In this document: positions 1 through 10,983 of the stretch, piece after piece | Layout of the letters: every line of letters starts with the position of its first letter | Numbering within the stretch: the first letter of the stretch is position 1 | Assembly (NCBI GenBank): GCA_036345935.2 | Contig: JADWOT020001706.1 | Coordinates: 1-64,000 of the forward strand | Length of the DNA: 64,000 nt | Reading direction: 5' to 3' | DNA from: Taenia hydatigena | Taxonomy: Eukaryota; Platyhelminthes; Cestoda; Cyclophyllidea; Taeniidae | The notes under the pieces: generated by a model | The model's database searches: none | What the model was told of the DNA's origin: nothing | Seen by the model: the letters and a program-made list of their open reading frames with translations, nothing else | Program-made: the position numbers and the translations under genes

Positions 1-1780
1 GCTGGCCAATTCCGTGACAGATTAGACAGTGTAGCTAATGCCATGTAGGCCTTCCCTTGACCGGTGTGCAGACACCACTTTGCAAGCACATTCAAACATT
101 TCTCACTCTCTGTAGCGTAACTGTAAAGGCTCAAGCCACTACCGTATGCCACTGCGCATACAGTAAAGAGTTATCTGTGGGCATTTGTGCAATGCACTTG
201 ACACTGACTTACTGCAATCACTCGAATTTGTGCTTGAAGTGGAGTTGAAGCTGTAAAAGCTCTGGAGAACTCCTGCTTAATGGTTTTGGCAGACTGAATG
301 ATTGAATGAGCACTTGGTGTTGATGGAATGATAAATGGTGCATTCATGCATGAACCCACTGGAATTCAAGGGCTGGGACACGTCTTCAAACCTTTATGCG
401 GATACAGAGCCAATCAAGACACGCCACTCATTTCACCGCGCAGCCAAATTCTTGGCACATTAACAGGTCACCCTGTAAGCACATTGAAAAGACAGACAAA
501 ATATGGTACGGAGTAAATCTGGGTAGGGTGCTGTAACCCATATTAATCCCTAGCAATTAGAATCGTAGGATGTGACTTATAACAAACACATATAAATATA
601 TACTTGTGTAGAAACTGCACGAAAACAAAACTCGCATTGACATTGTGGGGAGAGATTCTATGAGAAGCAGTATTACCAGTCAATTATATGCCTTATTGTG
701 TAGTAACGTTACCAAGGTAAAAAGCACGATTTTGCAAAATCTCTACTATGTCACCCCATTGGGTTGATGGCAGGTAGACGGTTCTAGCCTTAACAAGAAG
801 TATCGGGTGGAAACCAAAATAGGGACCATCAATTGTACTTGATTACGCCAAACACTTCCATGAGAGGTCCCAGTTACACGGTTTTGATTGCACTGAAGTA
901 GTTATTTTCATTGGGGCAAAATTCCCGGAATATTGCCTTTAAATTAGTCAACATTTAGAGTGTCAGCGTGCGGATCGAAAAATTCGACGCACACTGGCCA
1001 TTCTTATAATAACCAATAGTTTCCATTTGTACTGAGGCGTCAATTCTTAATCTACCCAGCGTTTCTCCATTGATTGTAAGATGGGCTGACTTCGGGCCAT
1101 GCTGGCAGCCCTGGTATTATGCCCTCTTCTGCCTTAAATAACTTCTCGGCACGCTACGTATGGGTTGCGAAATAAGGTTTTTTAAAGAATGTGTGAAAGC
1201 ATAGGATTCATGCTGGGGGCGAACCACATGCGAATAGTTTATTTGGGTTGTATTTACTAAACATGGCCAGCCCAGTTGTCGAACGGGGATCACATCAACT
1301 CTGACCCTATTTAAGCCCGAACACACGTTCAGCAGTGTTTGTTCGTTTAGCACTAACTACAGCGCACGTGTTGCAGCACTTCCAATATATTACCCAGCTT
1401 AGCCTCAAAGGGAACCTTCATGTGTGCAAAATGCCTTAGGATACAAGCTAGCCCCATCCCATACGGAGCACACATGGCAAGTGTGCATCATGGTAAGTCC
1501 CACTCCCCTTTTCAATGCGTGTATTGATGCACAAGCATTGCTTAGAATTCAGGGACAACTCGATAACCTGTGTAATTGAGCAGGCAAATCAGGAGAATGA
1601 GTGGTTTGCATCCATCAACTTGCTGCACCACCAGTGCGCCTTTCGATGATTCACTCAACACTACCTCCATCAATTTAAACATAATTTAGAGTGTTTGCCA
1701 GCATGCTGTCTGGATTGCTTAAGGATGGAGGTGTCGACTGGGGAGGTGCTCATATATAAAATAAGTAGGTAAATCTAAAC
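1..1780. other. No recognisable gene
   Basis: I see no convincing coding exon, RNA gene or repeat shared with the rest of the window here. The short open frames of about 60-80 codons on both strands lack family motifs and good splice sites, and are what unselected AT-leaning DNA gives by chance. Confidence 0.5.
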
Positions 1781-1807
1781 ATTGTCCTCATTACACTCGC
1801 ACTACAG

Positions 1808-1944
1808 TAACACGTTCGCTGACAAGGATGCGCGAGTTCATTTAAACACTTTCCAAGCTTTGCAGCACAACGTGTGCTTTGTGCATCCCCAGCAATTCGA
1901 GGATTTTGAATCACTCATGCAGCACTACATGGAAGCGCACACCG
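1808..1944 (+). pseudogene. Candidate exon with a C2H2-like zinc finger (degenerate)
   Basis: The segment is bounded by an acceptor-like ACTACAG and a donor-like CCG|GTGAGT, and is open in the frame that continues from 1,782. Its translation contains CFVH, then 12 residues, then a His, four residues and a second His. The hydrophobic pattern F-x2-F-x2-L-x2-H-x4-H and the following TGE match the C2H2 finger and its linker. The second metal-binding Cys is replaced by His (CFVH), so the finger is either altered or decayed. The GTGAG donor overlaps the codons for TGE, so it may not be a real splice site. Further finger-like pieces follow in other frames within 350 bases. I do not recognise the parent gene. 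It could be a remnant of a zinc-finger gene or a chance resemblance. Confidence 0.3.
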
Positions 1945-2101
1945 GTGAGTTTGTAGATGCTTTAGTCCAGTTAGCTAAAAATATATTATTGCATAAGCAT
2001 GCTTCAATGGGCATACGAGCTTCTCCAGAATTCATACCTTGTTGTGATATGCTGCGGGTCAAAATAAGGAGGCATCTGATGCACGCTACTACTGCATGTA
2101 A

Positions 2102-2162
2102 TGTCATGGGGACTGTCCAACATGGGAGACACTGAGAGACCACATCCACTTAAGCCGTCCTT
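2102..2162 (+). pseudogene. Second zinc-finger-like fragment
   Basis: In one frame this reads CHGDCPTWETLRDHIHLSR, with a Cys pair, a bulky residue, then L-x2-H, the spacing of a shortened C2H2 finger. A TAA codon overlaps its upstream edge and no AG lies between that stop and the first Cys, so it is not an intact exon. It ends at a donor-like GTACGT. The overlapping + frame that runs to 2,135 has another Cys/His stretch (RRHLMHATTACN). The pieces look like one zinc-finger region broken by frame changes. This is inference from spacing only. Confidence 0.25.
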
Positions 2163-2233
2163 GTACGTTTCCCTCCATTTGTAAGACTCAATTCTTGATG
2201 ACTAATTTTGCCGGTCATGCCCTTGCCTTGCAG

Positions 2234-2293
2234 ATGCTTGGAGCAAGCTGCACAATCAAATGGGATAAAAATCCCCCCAAGCAGATGAGCTTC
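2234..2293 (+). other. Candidate 60-nt micro-exon
   Basis: A pyrimidine-rich acceptor (GCCTTGCAG) and a strong donor (TTC|GTAAGT) frame exactly 60 nt. The phase-0 reading gives 20 open codons (MLGASC...KQMSF). The other two frames hit stops. The splice signals are good but there is no family match, and the phase does not join neatly to the exon candidate at 1,808-1,944. It could be a real small exon of an unrecognised gene or chance. Confidence 0.25.
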
Positions 2294-3185
2294 GTAAGTC
2301 CCATATGAGTTCATTTATTGCCTTAAAGCATTTTTAGAAGAGCGATTATTACTAAGGTAAAATCAATTGAGCTCGCTCAATTTTAATGGTCCTACGACAA
2401 CGGATTCGCCTTTGCGAAACTTGCTTTAGTTTGTTGATATTGCGGGAAGCACATGAATCGCAGGGATCTGCCAGTCGAACTTCTTAAAATGTCAGGTGTT
2501 TTAGGAATCACCCTCGGTGTAAGCTCTGCTTGGCTACGCTTCGATTCTGTTTAACGTGCTATCTTCTGCCACCTTCCTTGGGCAATCGTTTGGGCATATG
2601 CTTTCGCATAAACATTAGTGCAACCTGCGCCTATTCCGTTGTCCGTTGTTCCTGCAATTTGACACTTTCAAATGTACGGACTCTTGCTTTTCTATTCAAT
2701 TATTCCTTAATGCTTTTAAGGAAGCGCTTAGGCATTTGTTTGGCCTAGTAAGTAGAAATTCCAACGCAAAATTGATTGGGCATCTAGCTGGATGCAAATT
2801 ACACCATACAAACTCTTAACCTTTGGACCAATACAAGGCAAAGACTAATTCCTTTACATATAAATCCTTTTAATCTGCGCAGGGCTGCTGCGATAGTCAG
2901 CGGGCAACAATGCCGCTCAGTTCAGATGCTAGACATTAAAAGGCACGCCACGTAAAGCTAGGTAAACTTTCCTCCTAGCTTTCATTCAAAAGGAAGTTTG
3001 CGTTCACTTGTAATGCAAATCCTCTTTTAGAATTTTGCCTATCCTTGGATCATCAATGGTTCTGCAGCACATTATGTCGTTAAGCATGAAATTCTTGGAG
3101 TCAAATAAATAACACAAAAATTACTTGACATAGTAGAAGATATGTGACTTCTCACCGCTCAAATTCCAAAATAAGCAGCGGCATT
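2294..3185. other. No recognisable gene
   Basis: AT-leaning sequence with only short chance open frames on both strands. I see no motifs, no splice-bounded exon, and no clear copy elsewhere in the window. Confidence 0.4.
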
Positions 3186-3189
3186 GGCA

Positions 3190-3770
3190 GACCTGCTGGT
3201 GTACAACAACTTGTTCAATATTCATGTTCCGCTGCGGAAGAACTGTAGCGCAGTAAACAAGTCTACTCTTGACTAATTTGGACTGGGTCAGAAAAGGCAA
3301 GACTAGCAACTTCGGCTAGATTATGACAATCTCCAGTAAGGCGACTTATACGTTGCCGTTTAAATTGACTCACCTAAACGAACTCGGCAAAACTCATTTC
3401 AATGAGAATTGAGGTGTTCTCTTTCTGTCGCGCAGACATTAGGGATCAAGACAAACAGACTAGAAGCAGACCTGATGACGTCTTGGAAATGAATGGAAAG
3501 AGCTCTCTTATCTACGCTTCCTTTCACATTTGCCATTTTAACGCATCTTTGGAGACTGTCCCCTTTGGCACCTACTGCGCTCTATACACTCACATCTACT
3601 GCGTCCTACCCAGTGTCATACCGTTTGGGCTCCTCGCATAAAGTACATACGGGAAATGAGAGTGAGTATTCTCTACAATTCAGCTTCTTACCTTTATTTT
3701 CCCACTTTGGCGCTAGGAGAATGTCTTGTCTCTCTGATGCCCCCAATCGCACACTTCACCGTTTTAACAT
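3190..3770 (+). repeat. Dispersed repeat R2, copy 1
   Basis: This segment is colinear, with many substitutions, with the inverted segment at about 6,400-6,990 and with 22,620-23,280 in copy A. Shared landmarks include the stretch after GACTAATTTGGACTG, the run GCAGACATTAGGGATCAAG, and the block around CTCGCATAAAGTACATACG. An open frame crosses it (3,493-4,026, 177 codons), but the three copies do not keep one common frame, so the frame is not evidence of a protein. The function is unknown. It is probably a part of the large composite repeat described for copies A and D. Confidence 0.7.
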
Positions 3771-3779
3771 CAAAAGACC

Positions 3780-5480
3780 AGAAGAGATTAAAAGCATAAG
3801 AATTATAGATAAGTTATGCCACCAGCTTCCCCTCCTCCCCTGCTTTATCTTCCCTTCCTTCTCCCTATCCTCATTTTTGTCACAACTGATATCTTTGTGT
3901 GTTTCACTAATCAGGGAAGAAATATGTGTAGCGTTTGATAGGAATTCATATTCCTTCCACAAAATTGATTTCTGTATGCTTCACTTGAATACTTGGCTAG
4001 GAAATTGGGCCAATGGAGAAATTTAAGAGCATACGGAAAGAAAATAAAATAGGAAATTCAGTGCCCTGGCACCATGTAGAGACATCCCATTTTGAACTTT
4101 CCCAACCTTTTCTCTACTTACCCTCCGTAAACCTCTCGCTTTCGCCTCGTACCCAATCATTCCTTCGTTGCTTCGCCCAGACCGGTAATGTTTGCTCGCC
4201 ACCATTGTACTCCCTGGTGCAAAGCAACAATGGATCTTGAAATGGAATTAGAGTGATCGGCAGAAACGCACCTTCGCTCGAGCCATGGTAATCGCAAGGG
4301 GTGAGGTGCCAATGCATAACGGGCATCCTCTCAAGGAAAGCCGAGGACATGCAGTCACAACGAGGCAGCGCATTTAAGTCAAAGCACATTAGCATCGGTG
4401 GTTCTTCACATTCTCTTCCTCCTCCTTTGCGTGCAATACGATGCACGTAAGTCGGTCAAGCCACGAAAGCACAGAAGTGAGTGGCGCCGGCACCCTCAAA
4501 ACCACCTCTTAGTAGTTCCGTCAAGGGTCCGCACCTAGACGGCACTGAGTGACACCACACGGCACGTGTTGCAATCGATTTGCACGTGTCAGGCTTAACT
4601 TGTGTCATCCTGCTTTACCGCCTTGCCGTTCATGTCATTCAGTATTCGTCAGTGCTTCTCTCCTGCCTCGTTTCATTCTTGCCCCCAGCTGTATTTGTAT
4701 CCTTTATTTCCGTTGCAACCCTCTTCATCTCCTCATCACTCCAAGCCTTTCAATCCTTAATTTTAGAGACGCTGAAAGGGAGAAAGCAGATAGCTATCAT
4801 AGAAATGGGATGAATTTTGGTGTTAACACCCCTTCCTCTACCTGTGCTACCTTCTACTTCCGGAATTCACTTGCATGCGTCATTTCAATATTTCCACATT
4901 CGATATCCAGCATAATCACATGGAAAGGGAGCTATGGCTAGGCAGTTCACGTGTCATTTAGACGAAATCTTTAAATTTTACCCGGACGCGTCCAGATGAG
5001 TAAGCGACTGAATCAATTCATAAAAATAGATGGTAGAAATATAGAAAGCAGTAAAGAAGGCTACACCAGAGCAAATGTGGAAAGTCATCCCGCAGCGACC
5101 ATTTCCAACCCTCTTCTGTCCATCTCCACTCTCACTCCTTCCATTCCAGCGACTTCTCATCTCTTCGCATCTACCTCAATCATTCCTTGTCTCATTCAGC
5201 TAAAAAATTCATGTTAACTAACTTCTGCCGAAAAAACGCCTAGACCACAATTGCCATTCGAATGCAAAACAACAATTATTCCAAGCACAGAAGTATGAGT
5301 ACGCATCAGAAGCGCCCCTTCGTTAGCTCAATAGCAATAGCTAGGGGCGGGTCGTTAAGCTCTCATCTATCGAGCATGCTCAATCCCTACAGGCGTCTTA
5401 TGCATTAAATTCAAGTCCGCCTTAGCATTTTAATTTGGCCTGCTTAATAAACTCGATACAACTGCATGCCATGTGAGTTG
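3780..5480. repeat. Pyrimidine-rich repeat-derived sequence
   Basis: Long CT-rich stretches (CCTCCTCCC, TCCTTCTCCC) alternate with segments that recur elsewhere. The part at about 3,960-4,120, with CTTCACTTGAATACTTGGCTAGG, resembles 45,080-45,200. The part at about 5,050-5,170 resembles 30,720-30,800 and 31,575-31,640 in copy B. No exon with both splice sites and a family motif was seen. Open frames here are explained by pyrimidine bias, which removes stop codons from one strand. Confidence 0.5.
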
Positions 5481-5484
5481 AGGT

Positions 5485-5700
5485 CAAAGGACACTTGAAA
5501 TGGCAAAGACTCTCTTGTCTGCGCCTTCTTTCCCATGTCCTACTCCAACGCATCTTCGGAGACTGTTTCCTTTGTCGCCTACTGCACTCTATACACTCAA
5601 ACGCATTGCGCCCTGCAGGAGACTAATTTACTACACATGGTATATGATTTTTGCCAGGTTCATGTGCCGTGTACACTTCAGTCTAAAATAAGCGGACGTA
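5485..5700 (+). repeat. Dispersed repeat R2, partial copy
   Basis: Shares the run through GCATCTTCGGAGACTGT and the CTGCACTCTATACACTC block with the R2 copies at 3.2-3.8 kb and 6.4-7.0 kb, then loses similarity after about 5,650. It lies in + orientation next to the inverted copy D. Confidence 0.55.
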
Positions 5701-5829
5701 AAGAGTTACAGGAAGGAAAAAGCAATTCGATGTAGTAAAGTCAATTGGTGGAATGCTGGTAGAATGCTAGCAAAGTGTGGAGTTGAGATAGAATGGCCAA
5801 AGAACTAGCCATCTAACGGACGACCAAAA

Positions 5830-8800
5830 GAGATTTTATTGCGCACAGGACGAGAACGTCAATTTGATTTAGCTTTTTTGTGAGACATCAATTCAGGCGA
5901 CTATCCAAACGACGAAAATAAAGGTAAACAATGCAACATACACGAACTTAGGCAAACAGACAAAGGCGTAGGTGCATGGAAAAATAGAAAAGGCGGTTTA
6001 GAGTAGAAAACCAGACGGAGAAATTATTTACAAAAAGAATGTAAGGAGTAGATAGTGAGCTGAGCAAGTAGGAATTCGAGCAGCTTACAAATTACAAAGT
6101 AAGAAGTAGGAGCAACGCGCCCACCTTTGCTCTTCAAAGGCTAAGTGAAGGAGTAGAAGTAGGAGATGGAATTGAGGCGAAGTAGTGTTGTAAAAACTAA
6201 AGTGACAATAAGAAAGATGGAAACAAAGATTTGATAGCAATCATAGCAAAACATTGTTAAAACACGATTTGTCTCGGGCAGAATGTGATTGATAAGGTCC
6301 AGTCTAACTTGTACAAGTCTGATCCAGGCGAAAATCCGTGCATTATCTACTCACATCGCAATCAAGATTGGGACTAGTGGAGAGATGAAAGGGAACCTAC
6401 AAAGAGGGCACCGGCAGATGGTAAGGTAGGAAGGGAAGGTGAGAGAAGCTCAAAAGAGGCAGAGAAGCGAGATGTTCTAGTAACACTAAAGTGGAAAAAT
6501 AAGGTAAGAAGCTGAATTGTAGGAATTGTTCGCTCCTCTTTTCCGTATGTACTTTATGCGAGGAGCACAGACGGTGAGACATTAGGTAAGACGCAATACC
6601 TGTAAGTGCATAGAGCACAGCATGCGAAAAAGGAGACACTCACCGAAGATGCGTTGGGGTGGCACATGAGAGAGGAGGCGTAGACAAGAGCATCAGGTCT
6701 ACCTCTAGTCTGCGTGCCTTGATCTCTGATGTCTGCGCGATTCATAGTGAACATCTCAACTCTCAATGAAATGAATTGTGTTGAGTTGATTAGGCGCATC
6801 ATTTTAAATAGCAACGTATAAGGCGCCTTACTCGAGCTCGTCATAATCCAGCCTAGGTCGCTAATCTTGTCTATTCTGACTCAGTCCAATTTAGCCAAGC
6901 CTAGACGTGCTTACTGTGCTACAGTTCTTCCGCTGTGGGACATGAATATTGAGCAAGTTGTTGTGCACCAGCAATTTCCTTGATGCTGCTGCTTATTTGG
7001 GGAGTTGGGACGTAAAAAGTAAGTGGGGCACAGCAAGCCTAGTGCGGAAATCGACAAATCACCCCTAAAGATTGCTATTGGGTCAACAAAAAGGCTTTTC
7101 TAATGCGAATGGCAATGGCGGTCCATTTTTCCATCAATAGGAGCAAATTAATAAGGATTTTAAGCAGAAAGAGACAAAGGAATGGAAAAAATTGAGGCAT
7201 AGAGACAAGAAGTCGTGCGTATGGATCTGCAGTGCAGTGTTCTTCATTTCTTCCTTACTTTCTCCCATCCTTTTCTACACTGATTCATTTTCCCACTCAT
7301 CTAGCTATGTGGGTGAGTAAAATACAAAGGAACTGGCTTAGTGAAAAACATTTAACTTTTTCGAATGACACACTAGAAGAGGCTAATTATAGTCTTTTTC
7401 CTATGTGATTTACACTGGATACCAGATACGACAATATTGAAACGACGCGCCGAAATGAAGTGAGGGATGAGAGTGGCACACGGATGGATCGTGGGTAAGA
7501 AGGAAGAGGAAGCAGGAACATGTATAGAAAGAGCAAATTGCCTGTATGATACTATTGAGGAGAAAGGAAGACAAGTGTTTAAGAAGCATGGAATATCTTC
7601 CTACTCTATCAAACAATCTATTCTTAAAACAGCACTGCCTGATGTAATCTAATCGACCTTACTTTCGCTGTTCCATATTCTCACACATCCGCTTCGTCGC
7701 TGCTCAAATCCAAACCACTTTATCTTTGCCACGGGAGCACAATTCTCTTTTTATTTTCATATTTTCTTTTGTTTTCGTATTCCCTCAACTCTCTTTACCA
7801 ACGTAGACAATTTGTGTTTTGGTTACATTTTCATTGCCTAGATGTTACAACGAAGAAGGAAAGCAAGCTGCCATATCTTGATAATGAGCAACTCTCGACC
7901 AAAGCAGATAAAAGAGAACGCATCTCTGGAGTCGTAGTGTCCCAGCTTTCCTTGTTTCGATCGACAATCTACACATCAGCTACACCTGCGTTGTCAGAGT
8001 TTAAAACGAGAACTGCCGTAACTTTCTTTGCCAAAACAAAATCCCTGCATAACAACAGACGAGCCATAACTAACTAATTTGTGAACAAGAACTGCCGCAA
8101 ACAACTAAAGAGGGAAGCAGAATGCTGAGTTTCAGTTCTGACCGGTTCTGAACCAAAAGGGAGAGAAGAGTTTTGCTCTATGCACTTGTTGGAAGCAGTT
8201 ACAGAATAAAATGGGTATGTGACTTTCAATTTGGGACATTTCTGGTCGCAGAGGTTCCCGATTGACCAAGTGCACATTATCAATTATCTGAGTCAAACTA
8301 GGCGCTCTCATCATCGGCCGAACCTTACTTTTTACAATTTGATGGGAGAATTGCCGCAAGTAACTACTAAATAGTTTAAGCTGCTAGATTGTAATTCTGA
8401 ACGATTCTGGATCTAAATTAACAGAAGATAACACAGCTACATATGCTTGAGTTATTTTGGCTTCCTTCGCCAAAATAGTCTACTTAACTGTCGTCCGGGT
8501 CCAAATTTTTGCTGCATAACTTGAGGAACATCGCAGCTACCAGCGACGAAAGAAACAGCTGAGTACAAGATTGAATAACTGTAGTCGGAAAACCAAGAAA
8601 GTGGATCCCAGCTATGTACTTAAGCTAGCCTAGCTTACGTATTAAAATCATTCGCATTAAATGTCTTACAATCGAACTGTACTCCGCTGAAACGCAAGTA
8701 ACCTAGCATTTGAGGCCTAATCCTAATTAACGTTAGATTCGGACGAACCAATTACGCGGAAGTGCGATATCCATTCACCCGGGCTGTTTGTTAGTGCACA

Positions 8801-9900
8801 CTCTTGGTAGAGCCGCATGGCATCAAATGTTATAGCTTCAGAGGAGACCTACGTTTTTGGCACCATAACAAGATAACGGCCGGGACCTTATTGGAATCAC
8901 TTTAAGACCAACGTAAGGAATACTTAGAGCACAAAGCGCTTGCTACTTTTCACCCGTGTTATGCCTTATGCTTACATTGATGAAGGCTACCAGTACAAAT
9001 CTGATAGCATTCTGACCTCTCCGATGGCGGTCGAACGCGGTGAGCAGCTCTTTCGCAAATAAATCCTTTTCTCGCCTTGCTTTGAAGGCTTCTAGCTACA
9101 ACCCTAAAGCTATTAAATAACTTAAATTAACTAAGATATGCGTGCCACAGATATTTGTATAAAGCGATTTCACTGCGCATTAACAACTAATATCTTGGAT
9201 AAAAGGCAAAGCAATGCATAGTAAATAGCTGTTGTTAGTTTATGCATGACAAGCATGCATAGGTATGGGACTCATGATTAGCAAATTATGCTCCAGCCAG
9301 ACGCGACACGTTCCAGTGAAATTCATGCTTCTCCTGCAAAAATCACGACATTTTAGTGCATCAAAGGATCCAATTTACCAAAGAGGTGGAAAACAGTCAC
9401 CGCTGATGGTCTCACAATGGTGAGCGATTTGATTAACTTAAAGACTTGTGTTGCTTAACAAAATACACAATCTGCAGTTAAATTGTGTCTTGGAAATTAT
9501 AAACGGTAGATGATGCATTGCATCTGACATGCAGGACCAGATGATTAGTTTCATAGACATTATTGGAATAAAATCCATCACTAATCATACTTGTGTGTCT
9601 AAATTTAGTAAAATTTACTCATTGCACTCACAGCATCAATAAAAATGTGGCAATCCAGTACGTCGAAACACTTTTGCATACGGAAGTGGGTGCAGGCGAA
9701 GTTTTGGGCGGCCCATTGGCCCAAAATACCCGTAATTATATAAAAACAGTTTTAATTGACGTCACCACGTTAGCCGTTTGATAGCATGTCATCTCAATCT
9801 GTCCTAGTAATTACAATCTATTATTTGAATCAACTTAGACTTGTCAAAACCTAGCCCAAGCCATTACGCATGGTTTACATATTCACTCACCAATCAACAC
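5830..9900 (-). repeat. Large composite repeat, inverted copy D
   Basis: Read on the - strand, this stretch is colinear with 19.5-23.8 kb of copy A. Matching landmarks in the same order are the AGACCATCAGCGGTGAC block, GCTGCTCACC...AGGTCAGAAT, AATCCTAATTAACG versus the GATTAGGCCATAAGTG region, GGCCGATGATGAGAGCGCCTA, the GAGACTCCAG/AGCTGGGACA region, R2 at 6.4-7.0 kb, and the CCGCCTTTTC...GCCTTTGTCTGTTTGCC tail. Identity by eye is roughly 65-75%, with many indels. No coding frame is conserved between the two copies. The two copies are opposed, so they form a long imperfect inverted repeat. Confidence 0.75.
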
Positions 9901-10198
9901 CACCACAATCTGGAGACTCTTCTAGCATATCGCAGTGGACCACCTCACCTCACACACCTCAGCCACGTCGACCAAGAAGCAAATTTATCATCACCTAAGC
10001 AAAATCACCCATGTTACATTATTTGCGAAGAAACAAATACAAATGATTAACATTTTTAAATTTGTTAATGATAAAAATGAACAGGAGCAAACAACACTGT
10101 GAAGATATCATCACAGCTTGTATGGGGAGATGTAGGCATCAGGAAGAGTGGGGGTTCAGGATCTAGAGAGCTTGTGCTGTTCAAAATCCAAGTGCTGC

Positions 10199-10308
10199 CA
10201 GAAGACAGAAGTGATCATTCCAGCGTCCCATTTCCCTCTTGACGCGTGGTTTTCGCAGACTTCACGATGGTAGCGGTGTTTCCACACCGACAAATTGCAC
10301 TTATAATC
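10199..10308 (-). repeat. Local duplicate unit 1 (pair with 10,870-10,983)
   Basis: On the - strand this 110-bp unit begins GAT.ATAAGTGCAATTTG and ends ATCACTTCTGTCTTCTGG. The partner unit begins GATCCTAATTGCAATTTA and ends ATCACTTCTGTTTTTCAC. Both are open on the - strand in the same frame, giving CNL at one end and ITSVF at the other, with 25 and 26 residues between. The middle is strongly diverged. It could be a pair of decayed paralogous exons or a non-coding local duplication. No family was recognised. Confidence 0.4.
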
Positions 10309-10869
10309 CGCTTTGGGCAGCGGACCTCTCGTCACCATTCAATCCACACACCATCGACATTTGAACCTGCGAAACGGAAACAGCAAGCATGGGTTGGGAA
10401 AAGCCTCGATAAATAAGAAGGAAATAATGCCTAAACAGAGGTACTGGCTTTATGTCCTCATGAGCATTCATACTGCAGCGGTATCACATGAAGTAGTAAG
10501 AAATAAGTCACATCGCACAATAAATAGACATAATTTATCAAGGATAGCACAGACCAGTGCCAGTGCCTGTGTACAACGAAGCGCGGTGATAAGCGAAGTT
10601 TCTTGTGAAAGGGGGCGTCTACAATCGTGGATACCCGTATCAGCAGGAGGTGTCAACCTAGTCATCAATTCGACGCTTTAGAGGCGTAGATGTCTATCGG
10701 CCAGTGGATACCCTGAAATTGTTGGTCTTCAGCTCACCCGCACAGTGGCAATTCCTGAGACCCTTTATTTGTTAAGCAAACTCCACAATCCCCAGTGTCT
10801 GCCTGACACAACTACTCAATGCTTTCAGGTGCGACTCCTGTTAAAGCATCCTCTCCACAATCAGAATGT

Positions 10870-10983
10870 GTGAAAAACAGAAGTGATACGATAGCCATGA
10901 AACTGTCCCTTCTGTACGCCACGCTGCACACGTGCTGCGGTCTGGCTGTCATCGTCGTCGTCAGCTAAATTGCAATTAGGATC
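10870..10983 (-). repeat. Local duplicate unit 2 (pair with 10,199-10,308)
   Basis: Same ends and same open - strand frame as the unit 560 bases to its left. Its middle carries a short GAC/GAT run that would encode five Asp. The partner unit lacks that run, so replication slippage may explain part of the divergence. Confidence 0.4.

Noticed and set aside
3493..4026. 177-codon open frame on the + strand
   Set aside because: Lies in repeat R2 and pyrimidine-rich DNA. The related copies at 6.4-7.0 and 22.6-23.3 kb do not preserve the frame.
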